Made by a program: the position numbers and the translations under genes
Assembly: GCA_946894095.1 (NCBI GenBank)
Contig: OX335642.1
Span: forward strand, 3,917,021 to 3,981,020
Direction: 5' to 3'
DNA length: 64,000 nt
Source: Incurvaria masculella
Taxonomy: Eukaryota; Arthropoda; Insecta; Lepidoptera; Incurvariidae
In this document: positions 34,325 to 46,024 of the stretch, piece by piece
Numbering within the stretch: position 1 is the stretch's first letter
How the letters are laid out: every line of letters starts with the position of its first letter
Notes under the pieces: generated by a model
The model's input: only the letters and a program-made list of their open reading frames with translations
The model's database searches: none
Told to the model about the DNA's origin: nothing

Positions 34325-34680
34325 ATCTGTCTCTGTGTCCTATCGTCTTTATCATAGAGAATGCTCGACGGAGCTACATAGCGCTGTCCCTCCGCCCCCT
34401 TTCTACCATCGCACAACGCGGAACAGGAAGGAAATGCACCCGTTCACAATCTACAGTCCAAAAATCAGAACCAACCGATCCTCGGTAAACTATGGAATGC
34501 ACTCCCACCCGAGGTATTTCCCACAAAGTACAATCTGGGGTCCTTCAAAAATGGTATGAAGAAGCACCTGGCCGGCCGGCGTGGTGTACGCAGGCCCCTT
34601 AAAAGTTCGAAAGCTCATTGGCGTCGTCGGGAACCTTAACCATCGGGGACCTGGCGTACGTCATATGCCGCGCTCAACAT
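34325..34680 (+). mobile_element. LINE reverse-transcriptase C-terminal remnant
   Basis: It shares the TCTACCATCGCAC, CCGATCCTC and CTGGCCGGCCGG landmarks with the remnant at 31760-32250, with broken frames, and ends in an A-rich tail. Confidence 0.6.
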
Positions 34681-34799
34681 TAAAAAAACATTTTTAAAAA
34701 ATTATGTAAATAAAATCACGCTAACAATATGTCACTATTCCTCACCTCTAAAAACACATTTTACAGGGGTCTGTGCAAAGTTACACTTCCGGGTGAATC

Positions 34800-34912
34800 C
34801 TACTATCCTACTATACTTACTAATATTATAAATGTGAAAGTTTGCATGATTGAATATTCAAATGGTTGTTATTAATTCACGCAAACACCAGCTGAACGGA
34901 TTTGCTTATTTT
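34800..34912 (+). mobile_element. Helitron-like 5' end fragment
   Basis: TACTTACTAATATTATAAAT and GTGAAAGTTTGCATG resemble the common lepidopteran element with 5' TCTATACTAATATTATAAA. It runs into the tandem array. Confidence 0.4.
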
Positions 34913-36480
34913 TTCCCCATTACCACACAAATGTCACCTTTTTTTATATTTTTCATTTATAGATTGTTCAGTGAACGGGCGTAATAAGCCCGGACAAATA
35001 CCATTTTTTTCTGGATAATAAGGGTGAGCCGCTGTTTCTTTTTCGCTAATATTTCATAAGTTTTTTTGTATTATTTCAAAGTAAAACTTAAAACATAACT
35101 TTAGCTCATTATTTTGAAGCTACATGGGATTAAAAAAATTTTTTGACTAAAAAAATATAATCTATTTTTTTTATGGCATCTGACAGCTTTGACAGATATT
35201 TTATAGAGCTTGCTTGGACACCACCTATCGTGATTAAAAAACCCGTTTTCTTCCCCATTACCTCACAAATGTCACATTTTTTTATATTTTTCATTTATAG
35301 ATTCTTAAGTGAACGGGCGTAATAAGCCCGGACAAATACCATATTTCTTTTGTTTCCACTGTTTCTTTTTAGCTAATATTCCATAATTAGGGTTCCGTAC
35401 CCAAAGGGTGAAAACGGAACCCTATTACTAAGCATCCGCTGTCCGTCAGTCCGTCCGTCCGTCCGTCCGTCCGTCCGTCCGTCCGTCTGTCCGTCCGGGC
35501 TGTATCTCAGTAACCGTAACATGTAGACAGCTGAAATTTTCACAGAGTGTGTATTTATTTTGCCGCTATAACAACAAATAGGTAAGATTAAAAAATAATT
35601 AAAATTAAAGGGGCTCCCATACAAAAAACGTGATTTTTTGGTTTTTTTTTCTACGATGGTACGGAACCCTTAGTGTGCGAGTCCGACTCGCACTTGGCCG
35701 GTTTTTTATTATTTCAAAGTAAAACTTAAAACAGAACTTTAGCTAATTATTTTGAAGCTACATGGGATTAAAAAATGTTTTTGAGTAAAAAAATTTAATC
35801 TATTCTGTTTAATTTTTTATGGTATCTGACAGCTTTGACCGATATTTTAGGTGAGCTTGCTTGGACACCACCTATCGTGATACAAAAACAGTTTTCTTCC
35901 CCATTACCTCACAAATGTCACATTTTTTTTATTTTTTTCATTTATAGATTGTTAAGTGAACGGGCGTAATAAGCCCGGACAAGACCATTTTTTCTGGATA
36001 ATAAGGGTGAGCCACTGTTTCTTTTTCGCTAATATTCCATAAGTTTTTTTTATTATTTCAAAGTAAAACTTAAGACATAATTTTAGCGCATTATTTTGAA
36101 GCTACATAGGATTTAAAAAAAAATTAGTAAAAAAATATAATCTATTCTGTTTTATTTTTTTGGTATCTGACAGCTTTGACAGATATTTTAGGTGAGCTTG
36201 CTTAGACACCACCTATCGTGATAAAAAACCAGTTTTCTTCCCCATTACCTCACAAATGTCTCATTTTTTTATATTTTTCATTTATAGATTGTTAAGTGAA
36301 CGGGCATAATAAACCCGGACAAGTAATTTTTTTTCTGGATAATAGGGGTTAGTCAGTGATTCTTTGTCGATAATATTTCTTAAGTTTTCCTTTTTATTTT
36401 AAACATAACTTCAGATCAAATTTTTTTAGCTACCTGGCGGATTAAAAATGTTTTTGAGTAAAAAAGAAATTTCAGTAAGT
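34913..36480. repeat. Tandem array, about 340-bp unit, at least four copies
   Basis: TTCCCCATTACC recurs at 34913, 35251, 35897 and 36238. Spacings are 338, 646 and 341; the long one is explained by a 320-bp repeat inserted into the second unit. Each unit has a small hairpin, CGGGCGTAATAAGCCCG, conserved between copies, and the CACCACCTATCGTGAT block. It could be a young satellite or a tandemly amplified mobile-element part. Confidence 0.85.
35388..35707 (-). repeat. GGTTCCGTACC/(GGAC)n repeat, copy 2, nested in the tandem array
   Basis: A complete inverted copy with a long GTCC run (35446-35500), lying inside a unit of the roughly 340-bp array. It is therefore younger than the array amplification. 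Confidence 0.9.
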
Positions 36481-36594
36481 TTTGTATAAAACTATTTTTC
36501 ATATCCCATATCCCATCAGTCAGCCAGTTTACTCGGTTCAAACAGCCCATATAATTTCCCTTCCAGAAGGATTCATCTAGTTAATTAGCAGTAA

Positions 36595-36733
36595 ATGGAG
36601 CGAGCCCCATACTTCCGTCACGTTGCAAAAATCAGTTTAATATTCTGGTCCTGCGGTGCAGGAACTTTCAGATATTAAGCTGAAAAGAACAGATACTACA
36701 CTTTGATCTTAGCTCAGGGAGCCGAGAAGCGAT
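36595..36733 (-). ncRNA. U2 snRNA-like sequence, 3'-truncated
   Basis: Read on the minus strand from 36733 it starts ATCGCTTCTCGGC and contains AAGATCAAAGTGTAGTATCT, with the branch-point-recognition GTAGTA, then TTAATATCTG, an ATTTTTG Sm-like site and GGGGCTCGCTCC of stem-loop III. Stem IIa (TTTTCAG/CTGAAAG) and IIb (TCCTGC/GCAGGA) differ from the usual U2 sequence, yet both arms still pair. Stem-loop IV, which binds U2A'/U2B'', is not found downstream. A TATAAATA lies about 29 bases upstream. It may be a retro-copy of a variant U2 gene or a decayed gene; full function is doubtful without stem-loop IV. Confidence 0.85.
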
Positions 36734-37039
36734 ACCGTTATTAGTTTCGAGATATATTTATACTCGCGAGGAAAACTATTCGCAGTGCGTTATATAATGC
36801 GCAAGACACGAGTGCCATCTGTTGACTACAACTATGCAACTTTTACTTGGCCAGCTGATTAAACTATTATTATAGCAGAAACACGCTTTCGTTTATTTTT
36901 TTTCGTAGTTAAGGATTCCTTAAAAAAATACCGTGATGATTATATATTCGTTTTCAATATGGACGAGGAATGTTAAATTACACGAGTAATTTTAACGAAT
37001 CGAAAAAGTTCAACGAAACTAACAAATGTGAAACCGGTA

Positions 37040-37930
37040 TTAGATATTTTCGTTTTGTAATTTCACCCGTCGGACTTACGGAACCCTCGTTTCGAGACTA
37101 CACGGAGTATACACACAGATACACGGACCATATCGACACTGTATGCAACAAACTAAGCAAAGCATGTTACTGTCTCAGAATTCTAGCCCAATCATGTGAC
37201 ACTTATACATTGATAAACGCCTACTACGGATATTTTTACTCAATAATGACGTTTTGGGTTGGAATTCTGGGGAGCGCTTGGCGACGCCCACAAAGTATTC
37301 GTACTGCAAAAGCGAGCAGTACGAATCATAAGCATGTCTGCGTGGTACGACCACTGCGAACCAATATTTAAAAAACTTAGATTGCTAACGATGTACGACG
37401 CTTACGTAAAGAAGGTCGCGCTGTATGCGAGGTGCAACGCGTCGGAGTACGACACGCGCTCTCAATCCTATCCGACCCACAGAAATCGGAATATACTAAA
37501 TTCTGATTTCTGTGATCCGACCAGACACAAACAACTGCTACTAGCACCAGCTCACAGCACTGCGAAATTCCAAAAGAGCTTAAAATTCAAGGGCACCAAC
37601 TACAACTTGAGGAAAGTGAAACTCTCTTTAAAATAAAAGTGAGCAAATGGTTCCTCAATAAAACGTTTTACGACCTAATTTTTTTCAATTCAGATGTTTA
37701 AGATTTATTTTTTATTTTTTAATTCAATTTATTATATTTTTTTATTGAATATTTATTGGAAATGCTTAAAATTGTATAATTTAATAATGAATGTTTTAAT
37801 AATGATAAGATATTGTGATATTTATTTGTATTCTCTATGACGAGGTGTGACATGTAATGTTATCTTTTCCCATTAGCACCAAATAAATGATTTGATTTGA
37901 TTTATTTGATTTGATTTGATTTGATTAGCT
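37040..37930 (+). mobile_element. CR1/Jockey-like LINE 3' end with TGATT-type tail
   Basis: Open stretches encode YTEYTHRYTDHIDTVCNKLS and, in another frame, VFVLQKRAVRIIS and PIFKKLRLLTMYDAY. These are C-terminal reverse-transcriptase landmarks of CR1/Jockey-type elements. A one-base frameshift near 37250 separates the two parts. The element ends in a (TTGATT)n-like microsatellite at about 37890-37927, the usual 3' tail of CR1-type elements. It is 5'-truncated and dead. Confidence 0.8.
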
Positions 37931-38967
37931 TAAGAAGCACAAAAACGCGAAAACGAGATCCGCGAGAACGAGATTGCATTCCCTAGTACCTAGTTTCAGA
38001 AAATTGGCGACAGTGGGTCTCATAGTAAGAAAAGAGAAAAAAATAAAATGAGTGTATTCACACAACCACAGAAAACACATAAAACAAACAAAATTACAAA
38101 GAATTTACAGAAAATGTGTTACCTAATGATAAACTTATTTTCAGATCTAAAAGATAATTTTAATGTTGGTATGTACTAATAATGAATTGATATGTACTAT
38201 ACTATTAATAGTATATATATGCACTATTGTAATATACAAACAAAAAATAATTACCTCTTTGATCTTAGGAATATATCATGTATGGCAAGATGTAGGTATT
38301 CTTTGTTCTTGATTCGAGAACCGGTAGTAGCGCCGACACCACAAGTTGGACAAGCACGAACCACAAGGAGCCTGGGGGCACTGTCACGGATGATCTAACA
38401 GCTTCCGGTTGAAAGTAAAAATGAATGATTCTAAAACATAGCCTAAATATACGTTACTTAATGTTAGGTTATGCAACGACGTGTCCATTATTATTATATT
38501 GTTATTAAATATTGATAAGCTTAATAAGCAAACACTTTTGATAGAAAAAAACCGGTGACCTCCGCGCTAGGGCTTATTTTGTGCGAACTGGAAGAAATAT
38601 ACTATTTATTTTAGTTAAAAACATAATTTACGTTTCAAATAATTTAATTTTGGATACAATTTTATTAAAACTGCTATCACACTCTGCATGAAAGTACACG
38701 ATTGCGGTGGTAGAAGCGACTGACCGCAGGTACCTACAAAGTATCAAAATCATCAAATAGATCTCTCCCGCGTGCGAGTCACACCTCTCGACAGCGTAGC
38801 GCAGCGAGAGGAAGGACGCTCTCGCAATAGGTCATTCTTCATAATGAAGGCTCTTCAGAAATGGCCGGCGATGAGCACTTTCACCGTCGGGAGAGGCGTT
38901 TTGAAGGTTTTGTATGTTTACTTTGCATGTATGGCATTAACCCTTTTCCGTGCTAATATGAGTTTAA
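37931..38967. other. Unassigned AT-rich spacer
   Basis: No gene or complete repeat recognised. Confidence 0.5.
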
Positions 38968-39508
38968 GGTGGCCCAACCCGGCGGGTCTAACTCATTCGC
39001 GGGCACGGTACAAAACTCTGCTGTTGTGCTCTGGGATCTTCTCGGTTTCAAAGAAAAAGACAGGCTCCGTGATGAGGAATATGCAACATGTCCACAAAAA
39101 AGACAATGTGCATAGTGTTGATTTGAAAAGATTTACGAAAATGTTGATTACAAAACGACTTATAGCTAAAAGTAAACCACGACAGCTGTAGTCAAAAATC
39201 TAACAAAAACCAAATAGATTATAAATCTTGAATAAATAAGCTATGTCTGATGACTAATCTTTTTAAGATGTTCTTACTTTATCATTGCGTAATCAACCTC
39301 CAAAATTATTGCATTAAACGCGCGAAAAACTCGAACTTTCGGACCTTATAACTTAAAAACCAAACACAATTTTACAATGCCAACGGTCATCAGACATCTA
39401 GTTCGATCGAATAAAGCTATTATGAGCAAAATTTGGGATCTCTGACAAGAAATATGGGCGTGATCTTCTTTCCCCGTTTGTATGGGGAGTTGAGCGGGAT
39501 GGCCCACC
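38968..39508. mobile_element. TTAA-flanked 541-bp MITE, copy A
   Basis: The ends are GGTGGCCCAACCCGGCGGG on the left and, inverted, GGTGGGCCATCCCGC on the right. TTAA lies at both flanks (38964-38967, 39509-39512). The internal sequence closely matches copy B at 57162-57702, which has the same length, so the family moved relatively recently. No transposase is encoded. Confidence 0.85.
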
Positions 39509-39544
39509 TTAAGGCCACTAGCCGAACACACAGCATTCACAAAG

Positions 39545-39640
39545 AAATTAGATGCCATGCCAGGACCTTCTCTTCATGAACGGCTACAGTGTACTGTATG
39601 GAAAACACGGTAAAATTTTCTTTGGCGCTTCGATAGCGTT
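39545..39640 (-). mobile_element. 5S-derived SINE fragment, inverted
   Basis: GATGCCATGCCAGGACC, the GGAAAACACGG-type middle and GGCGCTTCGATAGCG identify an inverted body fragment next to MITE copy A. Confidence 0.7.
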
Positions 39641-39925
39641 GGATTTGTTAATAGGTCGTATGGGCCGCGGTCTACGCGCGGCACATTTTAGAGGTTGCAA
39701 GCCAGGGCCTACAGGCCGTGTAGGCCCGGGTCTAGGGCGGAAAATTTTCGGGAGCGGCAAAACTTGGGGAATGGAGAATTTTGCCATCTGATGGTAATTT
39801 TAGTTGCATCGACAACTGTATGGAACAGTGGTCGCATGAATTAGACGACGCTGGCATGGTCCGAAAATGGAACGAGCGTGCTCCAAGGAGGGGATCCAAG
39901 AAGTTCCTCCCCGACGACGACACGG

Positions 39926-40445
39926 GACTAACTTATTCGCGGGCATGACACAAAATCATGCTATTGCGCTCTGGGAACTTCTCTGTTTTCAAAAAAAGGC
40001 AATCTGCGTGATGAGGTGGATGCAACATGTCCACAAAGCATACAATGCGCACAGTGTTTTATTTGGTCAGATTTACATCAAAAAATGTTTTATAGTTGAG
40101 TAATGCACGTCCAAACTTATTGGTTCTTTTATGTAACTAGAAATGGATAGCTAATACCAGACCGACCGACATGATATTAGCCTAATACACCACATGGGAA
40201 CTAGGTTCCAGGGCCTAGGCCTAGGGCCAGCGTCAACAGAATCTAGAACCCAACCGCGCTTGACTTCACCGAGCTTATCAAATCGAAAGGCTTCGAAAAA
40301 TTCGACCTTATAACTTGAAACCAAACACACTTTTACAATGCCAATGGTCATCAATCATCTAGTTCTATAAATACAGCTGTTTTGAGCATAACATTTTATC
40401 TCCGACAAGAAATATACGCATGATCTTCTTTCCACGTTTGTAGCA
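39926..40445. mobile_element. Degenerate 541-bp-family MITE with a SINE piece inside
   Basis: GGGACTAACTTATTCGCGGG at the left and TCTTCTTTCCACGTTTGTA at the right match internal parts of the 541-bp family. An inverted SINE tail (40135-40215) interrupts it. Confidence 0.65.
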
Positions 40446-40839
40446 CGCAAAACCGTTCCAAACTTAGAGATTTTGCTTCATCCATCGACGGAAAGCATTA
40501 TACCGATGGCTTCCTCAAACCTTGTCTCTCCTAAAACCACAAAATACCTATATTGATTGTGTGGTATACATCGATATTTCAATGGTGGAGTATGTTTTGT
40601 GTTAGAGTCGAGCTGCTTTCTATGCAACACTTGTGTATGCGTAGCTCGGTGTAATTGAATGTAAAGCCCTTGCTGGTCGTCCCGTAGGCAGTTAATTGAC
40701 TTGTTTTCTCCCAGAGACTGCGGCAGGCGATGGCGGGCGACGCTCGCTGACACTCGATCCCGCTTCTCGCCCGACATTAGATAGGTTCAGTGTCACTCGC
40801 GCTTTCCAGTTTTCTATCCACTAACCAGTACCCGAAGTC

Positions 40840-41178
40840 CCAGTTGTCACCTAAATTGGCGTTACGGCAAACCGATCGAGTGGCGTTTTCAAATGTATGG
40901 AGAAATTGAAGAGCGCGCGCAGTGGGCGTTAAGCGAACTAACTATTTGCGAGTTCGAGTTTGATTTGACAGCTTACTTAACGTTGCCGTAAATACGTCGA
41001 CGTTGCCGTTTACGTCGACTCCGCGTTTTCATACAAATCGGAAGGCCGAGTTTGACTTTGCTTGAAGAAGTAATACCACAGAATATCTAGTAAAAACTTG
41101 TATGGAGTTTGACGTTTTTACGGAACTTCGAAGGTACGTAAACTCCAATTTAGGTGAGAACTGAGACTACCGGCACTG
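40840..41178. mobile_element. Foldback MITE (CACCTAAATTGGCG family), copy 1
   Basis: TCACCTAAATTGGCG at the left and CCAATTTAGGTGA at the right form the ends. Inside are GGCAAACCGATCGA, TTGACAGCTTAC and the palindromic core GTCGACGTTGCCGTTTACGT. Copies lie at 46025, 46615 and 48845, all within 8.4 kb. Confidence 0.85.
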
Positions 41179-41289
41179 AACCGAACATCGTCGTCCAGTC
41201 TTCGATGTTTAGTTGATAACATATACAGGTACATTTCGACTTATATTTCGGCGGAATTTCATCAAGTGCTGATTTATATTAATTGACAC

Positions 41290-41660
41290 TTAAGGTGGCC
41301 CTTCCCGACGGGACTACTTAAATTATTTGCGGGCACGGCACAAAATCGTTATATTATGCTCTGGGGCAGTCTTCATCATTCAATGCGCATAGTGTTTGAT
41401 TTGGTTATATTTACAAAAATTTAACCAACGTACAATACAACGACTTATATAGCTAAAAGTAAATCACGAACGCTGTAGTAAAAAATCAAACAAAAACTAA
41501 AACGATTTTGAATCTCCATGGAGCAAGCTAGGCTTGATGACTAAGATATTTTGGATTTTTTGTTTTATCGTTGAGTAATCCACGTCCAAACTGATTGTAT
41601 ATAAACGCGGGAAAAAATCGAACTTTCGGGCCTTATAACTTAGAAACCAAACACAACATA
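41290..41660. mobile_element. 541-bp-family MITE, partial
   Basis: CTTAAGGTGGCCCTTCCCG and GGGCACGGCACAAAATCG mark the left end; the right end is missing after the CCTTATAACTTAGAAACC block. Confidence 0.65.
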
Positions 41661-43059
41661 CAACCTCGACGTACCAAGCATCCAACGATTTCTTGAGCGT
41701 AGTCTTCGTGGAACTAGCTGCAATTTTACAAGACACAAACTGTATTGTTAATGGATCGAATTCATTTCCCTGCAATTATAGCTAAAAACGTAACAAAATT
41801 AATATTGGCGTAAACACCGATTCGGTGTAAATAACATTCAACTCGAGTATAAACGGGGACATGGGTGGTACGAAGCAAAAACTGCGCCAGAGTCAGAGTT
41901 GTTTGCGATCGTTCATTTAAACTTGGGTTCCGACATGCTACCACCTAGTAAGTAAGGAAGGGAACCTCGAACCGCGAACGACGAATCTTACCACATGCAC
42001 AGGGGAAGAAAAGAGCAATTGTATTCTTTTTACGTGCCGGAACCCACATGTATAATTTGTACCCATTCATTCGCTTCGGGCGCGGCATGCTGAAAATAAA
42101 AACGGTCCGCTCAAGGAAGCGATCGAACGAGAGTAACGGGGTACAGTCACGCTACCGCAACCGCGCAACAACTAGTGCCAGTGTGACCAAATCCGCTTCA
42201 CGAAAATGTGTGTTTTAGTTCTATATCTGGGGTAAGTAAAGACGGTTGAAAGTTAATAAAAAACGGAAGAGTTTTTAAATATTCAACTCCAAAACCTCTG
42301 TGCCCTAAATAACAGTAATTCCTCGGACCTTTTCTACGTTTGCCCCTTTTTTGTTTAGGTTACCTATCTTATTATTTTACGTTTACGGATAAACAGTGTT
42401 CAGATTACATATTCAGCTCGTCGTTTCGTCCACCACGCTGTGGACATCATCAGGATTCGCGAATTCGGAATTCTTCGTCACTACCCTCATCGGCGGCTGA
42501 ACCTATACCGGAACCGGAAAATATATTTGGTATGGAAGTAGATGAGCCATGTAGCTATAAGCATGTATATTATATTATATTATAGCATGTAATGAATAGT
42601 TTTAGGTCTATTCCTAGACTGTATTCTTGCTAGCCCTTTCAGTGAGTTGTTTTGTAAAATACATTGAATTTCTCTTGAATTATATATATTTATATGTAGG
42701 ATTTATCCCCAGAATGTCTATATATAATAGAATATCTCTATATGAAAGATCTCGACTTTACATATAATTTTGCTACATGAAATATATTTCAATGGAGGAG
42801 TTCTAATCTTCATTTTATATATCTGCATATATAACTCAGGAATGTAATGGTGAAAGAAACTCTACATACATTATCTCTGATTTACTAAATTTTTCCTAAA
42901 TTAAATATAATTATATGGAGGTTTTCTACTCTACTGTGTTAGACTCTACTCTCTCAGGAATATCTGAGAGAACCACCGATCAAAGAAAGGTAGAGAACGG
43001 TAAAGATACTATCATCTATATAGAATAACTCTACATGACATATCATATAATTTACTCCT
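41661..43059. other. Unassigned spacer
   Basis: No gene or full repeat recognised. A short open segment around 42395-42560 reads like a Ser/Pro-rich peptide (SSAAEPIPEPENIFGMEVDE) but has no clear splice sites or partner exons. The rest is AT-rich with many TATATA-like stretches. Confidence 0.4.
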
Positions 43060-43345
43060 ACCGTAACATACCTCAACATAATTTACCCCGACTTTACCGA
43101 TCCTAAACTAAACTAACTAACCCCAACATACCGTAACCTAACTCTACCTAATCTACCCCAATTTTACCGATCCTAACCTTACCTAAACTAACAAAAACTC
43201 AGCCTACCGTAACCTACGCATGCTAACCTTATCTACCCTCACTTTACCGATCCTAACATAAACTAATTTAATCCAACCTTACCTCAACCTTTAACTACTT
43301 AATATTCCCCAACTCTACCGAACCTAACCTAACCTAACCTAGCGA
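43060..43345. repeat. Degenerate CCTAA telomere-like stretch
   Basis: About 280 bp dominated by ACCTAA, CCTAA, CTTTACCGATCCTAAC and related words on one strand, ending in a perfect run ACCTAACCTAACCTAACCTA. CCTAA/TTAGG is the canonical insect telomere repeat. It is a candidate interstitial telomeric sequence. A low-complexity origin is possible because GATCCTAAC recurs as a longer unit of about 90-110 bp. Confidence 0.6.
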
Positions 43346-44730
43346 AACGCTCAGGAACTTGACAGTTTAGTTACAGCAGTGAAGTTGGCTGTAGAAGCAA
43401 TGTGAACGACTTGTCGCGTGCGCGCGGTCACGCCATCTTGTCGCACTATCGCTTGCGTACGCGCATTACAATACATTACGTCTCACCTATTATCTTACAC
43501 ACTTCTACGACGATAGATGACGAGCCTGATTACTTAGTAATCGTGATGCGACGCTAATTTTATGCCTAAGCGATGCTTTTGTAGATATGTACGGGGGTAT
43601 TAATTAACGCATGGTCCAAACGTTAACTCTATATTCCTTAGTATATTGAGACACAGAACAGACAAAAAAATATTATCTTTTTTGTTCCAAAAATTCCAAG
43701 AAACACCTTTGGGATCATAAGTCCGTTATTATGAGGTATGAAAGTGTACAAGCTTTCCTTTAATTTTGGCAGGAAGGAAATCTAAATATAGCACCTATTT
43801 CAGTATATTTCAAAAGAAGTGCTGTATATCCCTCTTTTCTTAAATTGACTATACGCTCACATTATTTTTCTTTAAAAGTACCCGCCGAAAAGTATATTAA
43901 TTATAATTATATCGATGTTTTTTTTATTTCATGATTATTTTTACATTTTAATGACGGTTAAAAAAACTGCATATATGTAAAAAACATATTCGAAACTGTA
44001 ATTTACTTACAAATATGAATTTAGAGAAAAATATAAGCAAAATGTTTCCGTAATTATATAAAAAAAAACAATTTTCAATCGAATTTAATCAGATTCGCTC
44101 TAACGAAACTTTATGCAGTAGATTTTTCAATAGTCAGATAAACAGCCAGATAACTATTGGACGGATTTATTTACGCTTCTGCCCTTACGGTATATATATT
44201 TATTAGTAAAATTATAGTCGGATAATTGTAATAGAAGATATAATTCTCCGGCAATGACTATCCGTCTTTTGACAAACGTGAATTTGTATATTATCAGTCT
44301 GATAAGTACTATGTGGGATTGAAAAATCAGCCCTTTCAGTAAAAAATACTTACTGTTGACTCCAAGCCTGCAGCAGTTCCCACTTCCCGCACCGTCCCAG
44401 TTCCCGTACCGTCCCAGCTCCCGCACCGAGCACCGCCCCCGCTTCCTTTAGGACAACTCCAGGCCCTTCACATTATACGAACACGACTGTACACTATTTC
44501 TAAGGCAGCAAGCTTTTCTAACCTCAGGGTGAAACCGTTGCTTGCGAATATTTACAAAGCTAAAGAGTACCTGTTTATTGGATATTATTGTTTGCAATGC
44601 CGCGACGATACGGAGCGCAACGCGGGAATGTCTGTGGCGGACTGACTGCGCTTGGCGAGCTAGGCGCTAGAGATGTGCGGTTGGCGGCGACACGCGGCGC
44701 CGCGGCAGTGTGGAGGCCGTGGACTGCTTT
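43346..44730. other. Unassigned spacer
   Basis: AT-rich to 44340, then a short tandem CCGTCCCAGTTCCCG-type run (44380-44440) and a GC-rich patch (44600-44730). No gene recognised. Confidence 0.4.
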
Positions 44731-44814
44731 CGCATCCAAAGGGTGCCAACGGAACCCGACTGCCAAGCCTCCCCTGTCCGTCCGTCTGTCAGGGGCTATC
44801 CATTCCTTTCGATT

Positions 44815-45140
44815 CGATGACCTGGGAGAAGCGACTCCGAGCGCATGATTGGGTTCTAGATGGGTGACCGTTTTCAACCGTTGAAGCTGGCCGTGGTTCG
44901 GATTCCACGTAAAACTGTAGGTCCCGTTCCTTACTCAATAGGGTTAATGCCGTCCCGGTTGGTACCATCGCACAGAATGAACGATGGTCGAAGCGACAAT
45001 GAAATTGTCCGTATTTTCCATTCAGTTCAACGTAGCCAAGCAATATGAGGAAGGTCCTGGCATGGCACCTAGTTGCCAGGTAGTGTATTAGGCCAAATCG
45101 GATTCTCAGTTTGGTATTAGCTATCCATGTCCAGTTATAC
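44815..45140 (+). mobile_element. 5S-derived SINE, near full-length
   Basis: It has part of the 5S head (CTAGATGGGTGACCG), the body (GGATTCCACGTAAAACTG, GGTACCATCGCACAGAATG, GCGACAATGAAATTGTCCG) and the tail (GGTCCTGGCATGGCACC, TATTAGCTATCCATGTCC). A remnant of the GGTTCCG repeat precedes it. Confidence 0.85.
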
Positions 45141-45274
45141 CATATGCCAAGCATCGCAATAGCTAGACAGCTGAAATGTTGGCAGAGTGTGTATTTCTAT
45201 TGCAAATTACCACAAATAGTAAAAAAAAAAAAAAAAAACTATATCACAATTCATCCCAAACAAGAAGAAGTACC

Positions 45275-45425
45275 CATGCATGAAGAAGCACCTGGCTAGC
45301 CGGCATGGTTTTCGCAGCCCCCGTGAAAGTTCGAAGGCCTATGGCATAGCCGAATAATGCCTATGGGCGTCGTGGGACATCTCTCATAGGGCATGGCAAA
45401 CGCCATATGCCGTACTTAACATAAA
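45275..45425 (+). mobile_element. LINE 3' remnant
   Basis: GAAGAAGCACCTGGCTAGC and GTGAAAGTTCGAAGGCC match the 3' part of the remnant at 34325-34680. Confidence 0.6.
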
Positions 45426-45514
45426 TAAGATATTAGATAGAGAAGTGGAGAGCTCATTGATACTAAAGCGGGGTGAATCGGTGCAAGGCCAATGGTGCAA
45501 GGAGTGTATTTCCA

Positions 45515-45895
45515 ACCTCAGTGGCGCGACGCCGAGGAGGTTAAGCAACACTGGGTGGGATCGGTTTCTGGGTGGGTTAGGTTAGGTTTTGGTGATTCGG
45601 TTTTCAGTAAAACTGTGCATTTCTTACTCTACATAGGAAGGGATCTTAAAATATCTGTGGAAGGGGTATATGGATAATCCGGCCCGATTGTAACTTCGCA
45701 TCAAATAAAAGGTGGTAGAAACGGCATTGCTAGTTGTGCGTGCAATATAAGGAATGTTCTGGCTGGCATGGCGCCTATCTCCTTAGGGAATGCGGTGTAC
45801 TGGGCTAATTAATGCCAGTGAAATTAGGCATCAATGTCCACGTTCATTAAAAATACTGCTGTGTTATTTATCTCTCCATGTCCAGTTACATGAAA
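45515..45895 (+). mobile_element. 5S-derived SINE, full-length but diverged
   Basis: The head GGAGGTTAAGCAACACTGGG is an obvious 5S box A/intermediate region. The body (AGTAAAACTGTGCATTTC) and tail (GGCTGGCATGGCGCC, ATCAATGTCCACGTTC) follow in order, with a decayed centre. Confidence 0.8.
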
Positions 45896-46024
45896 AATCT
45901 CATAAGATGATTTTTCGCTTGCCCCGCAGCCAATGCAGAGTGATATGTAATAGATGTTGCAAGCAGATGGTCTAGATACCAAGCATGAATATAATTATTG
46001 CACATGTATCGAATTCCACCATCA

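Noticed and set aside
42340..42585. Ser/Pro-rich open stretch (AEPIPEPENIFGMEVDEP)
   Set aside because: It looks peptide-like, but no convincing acceptor, donor or partner exon was found; left unassigned.
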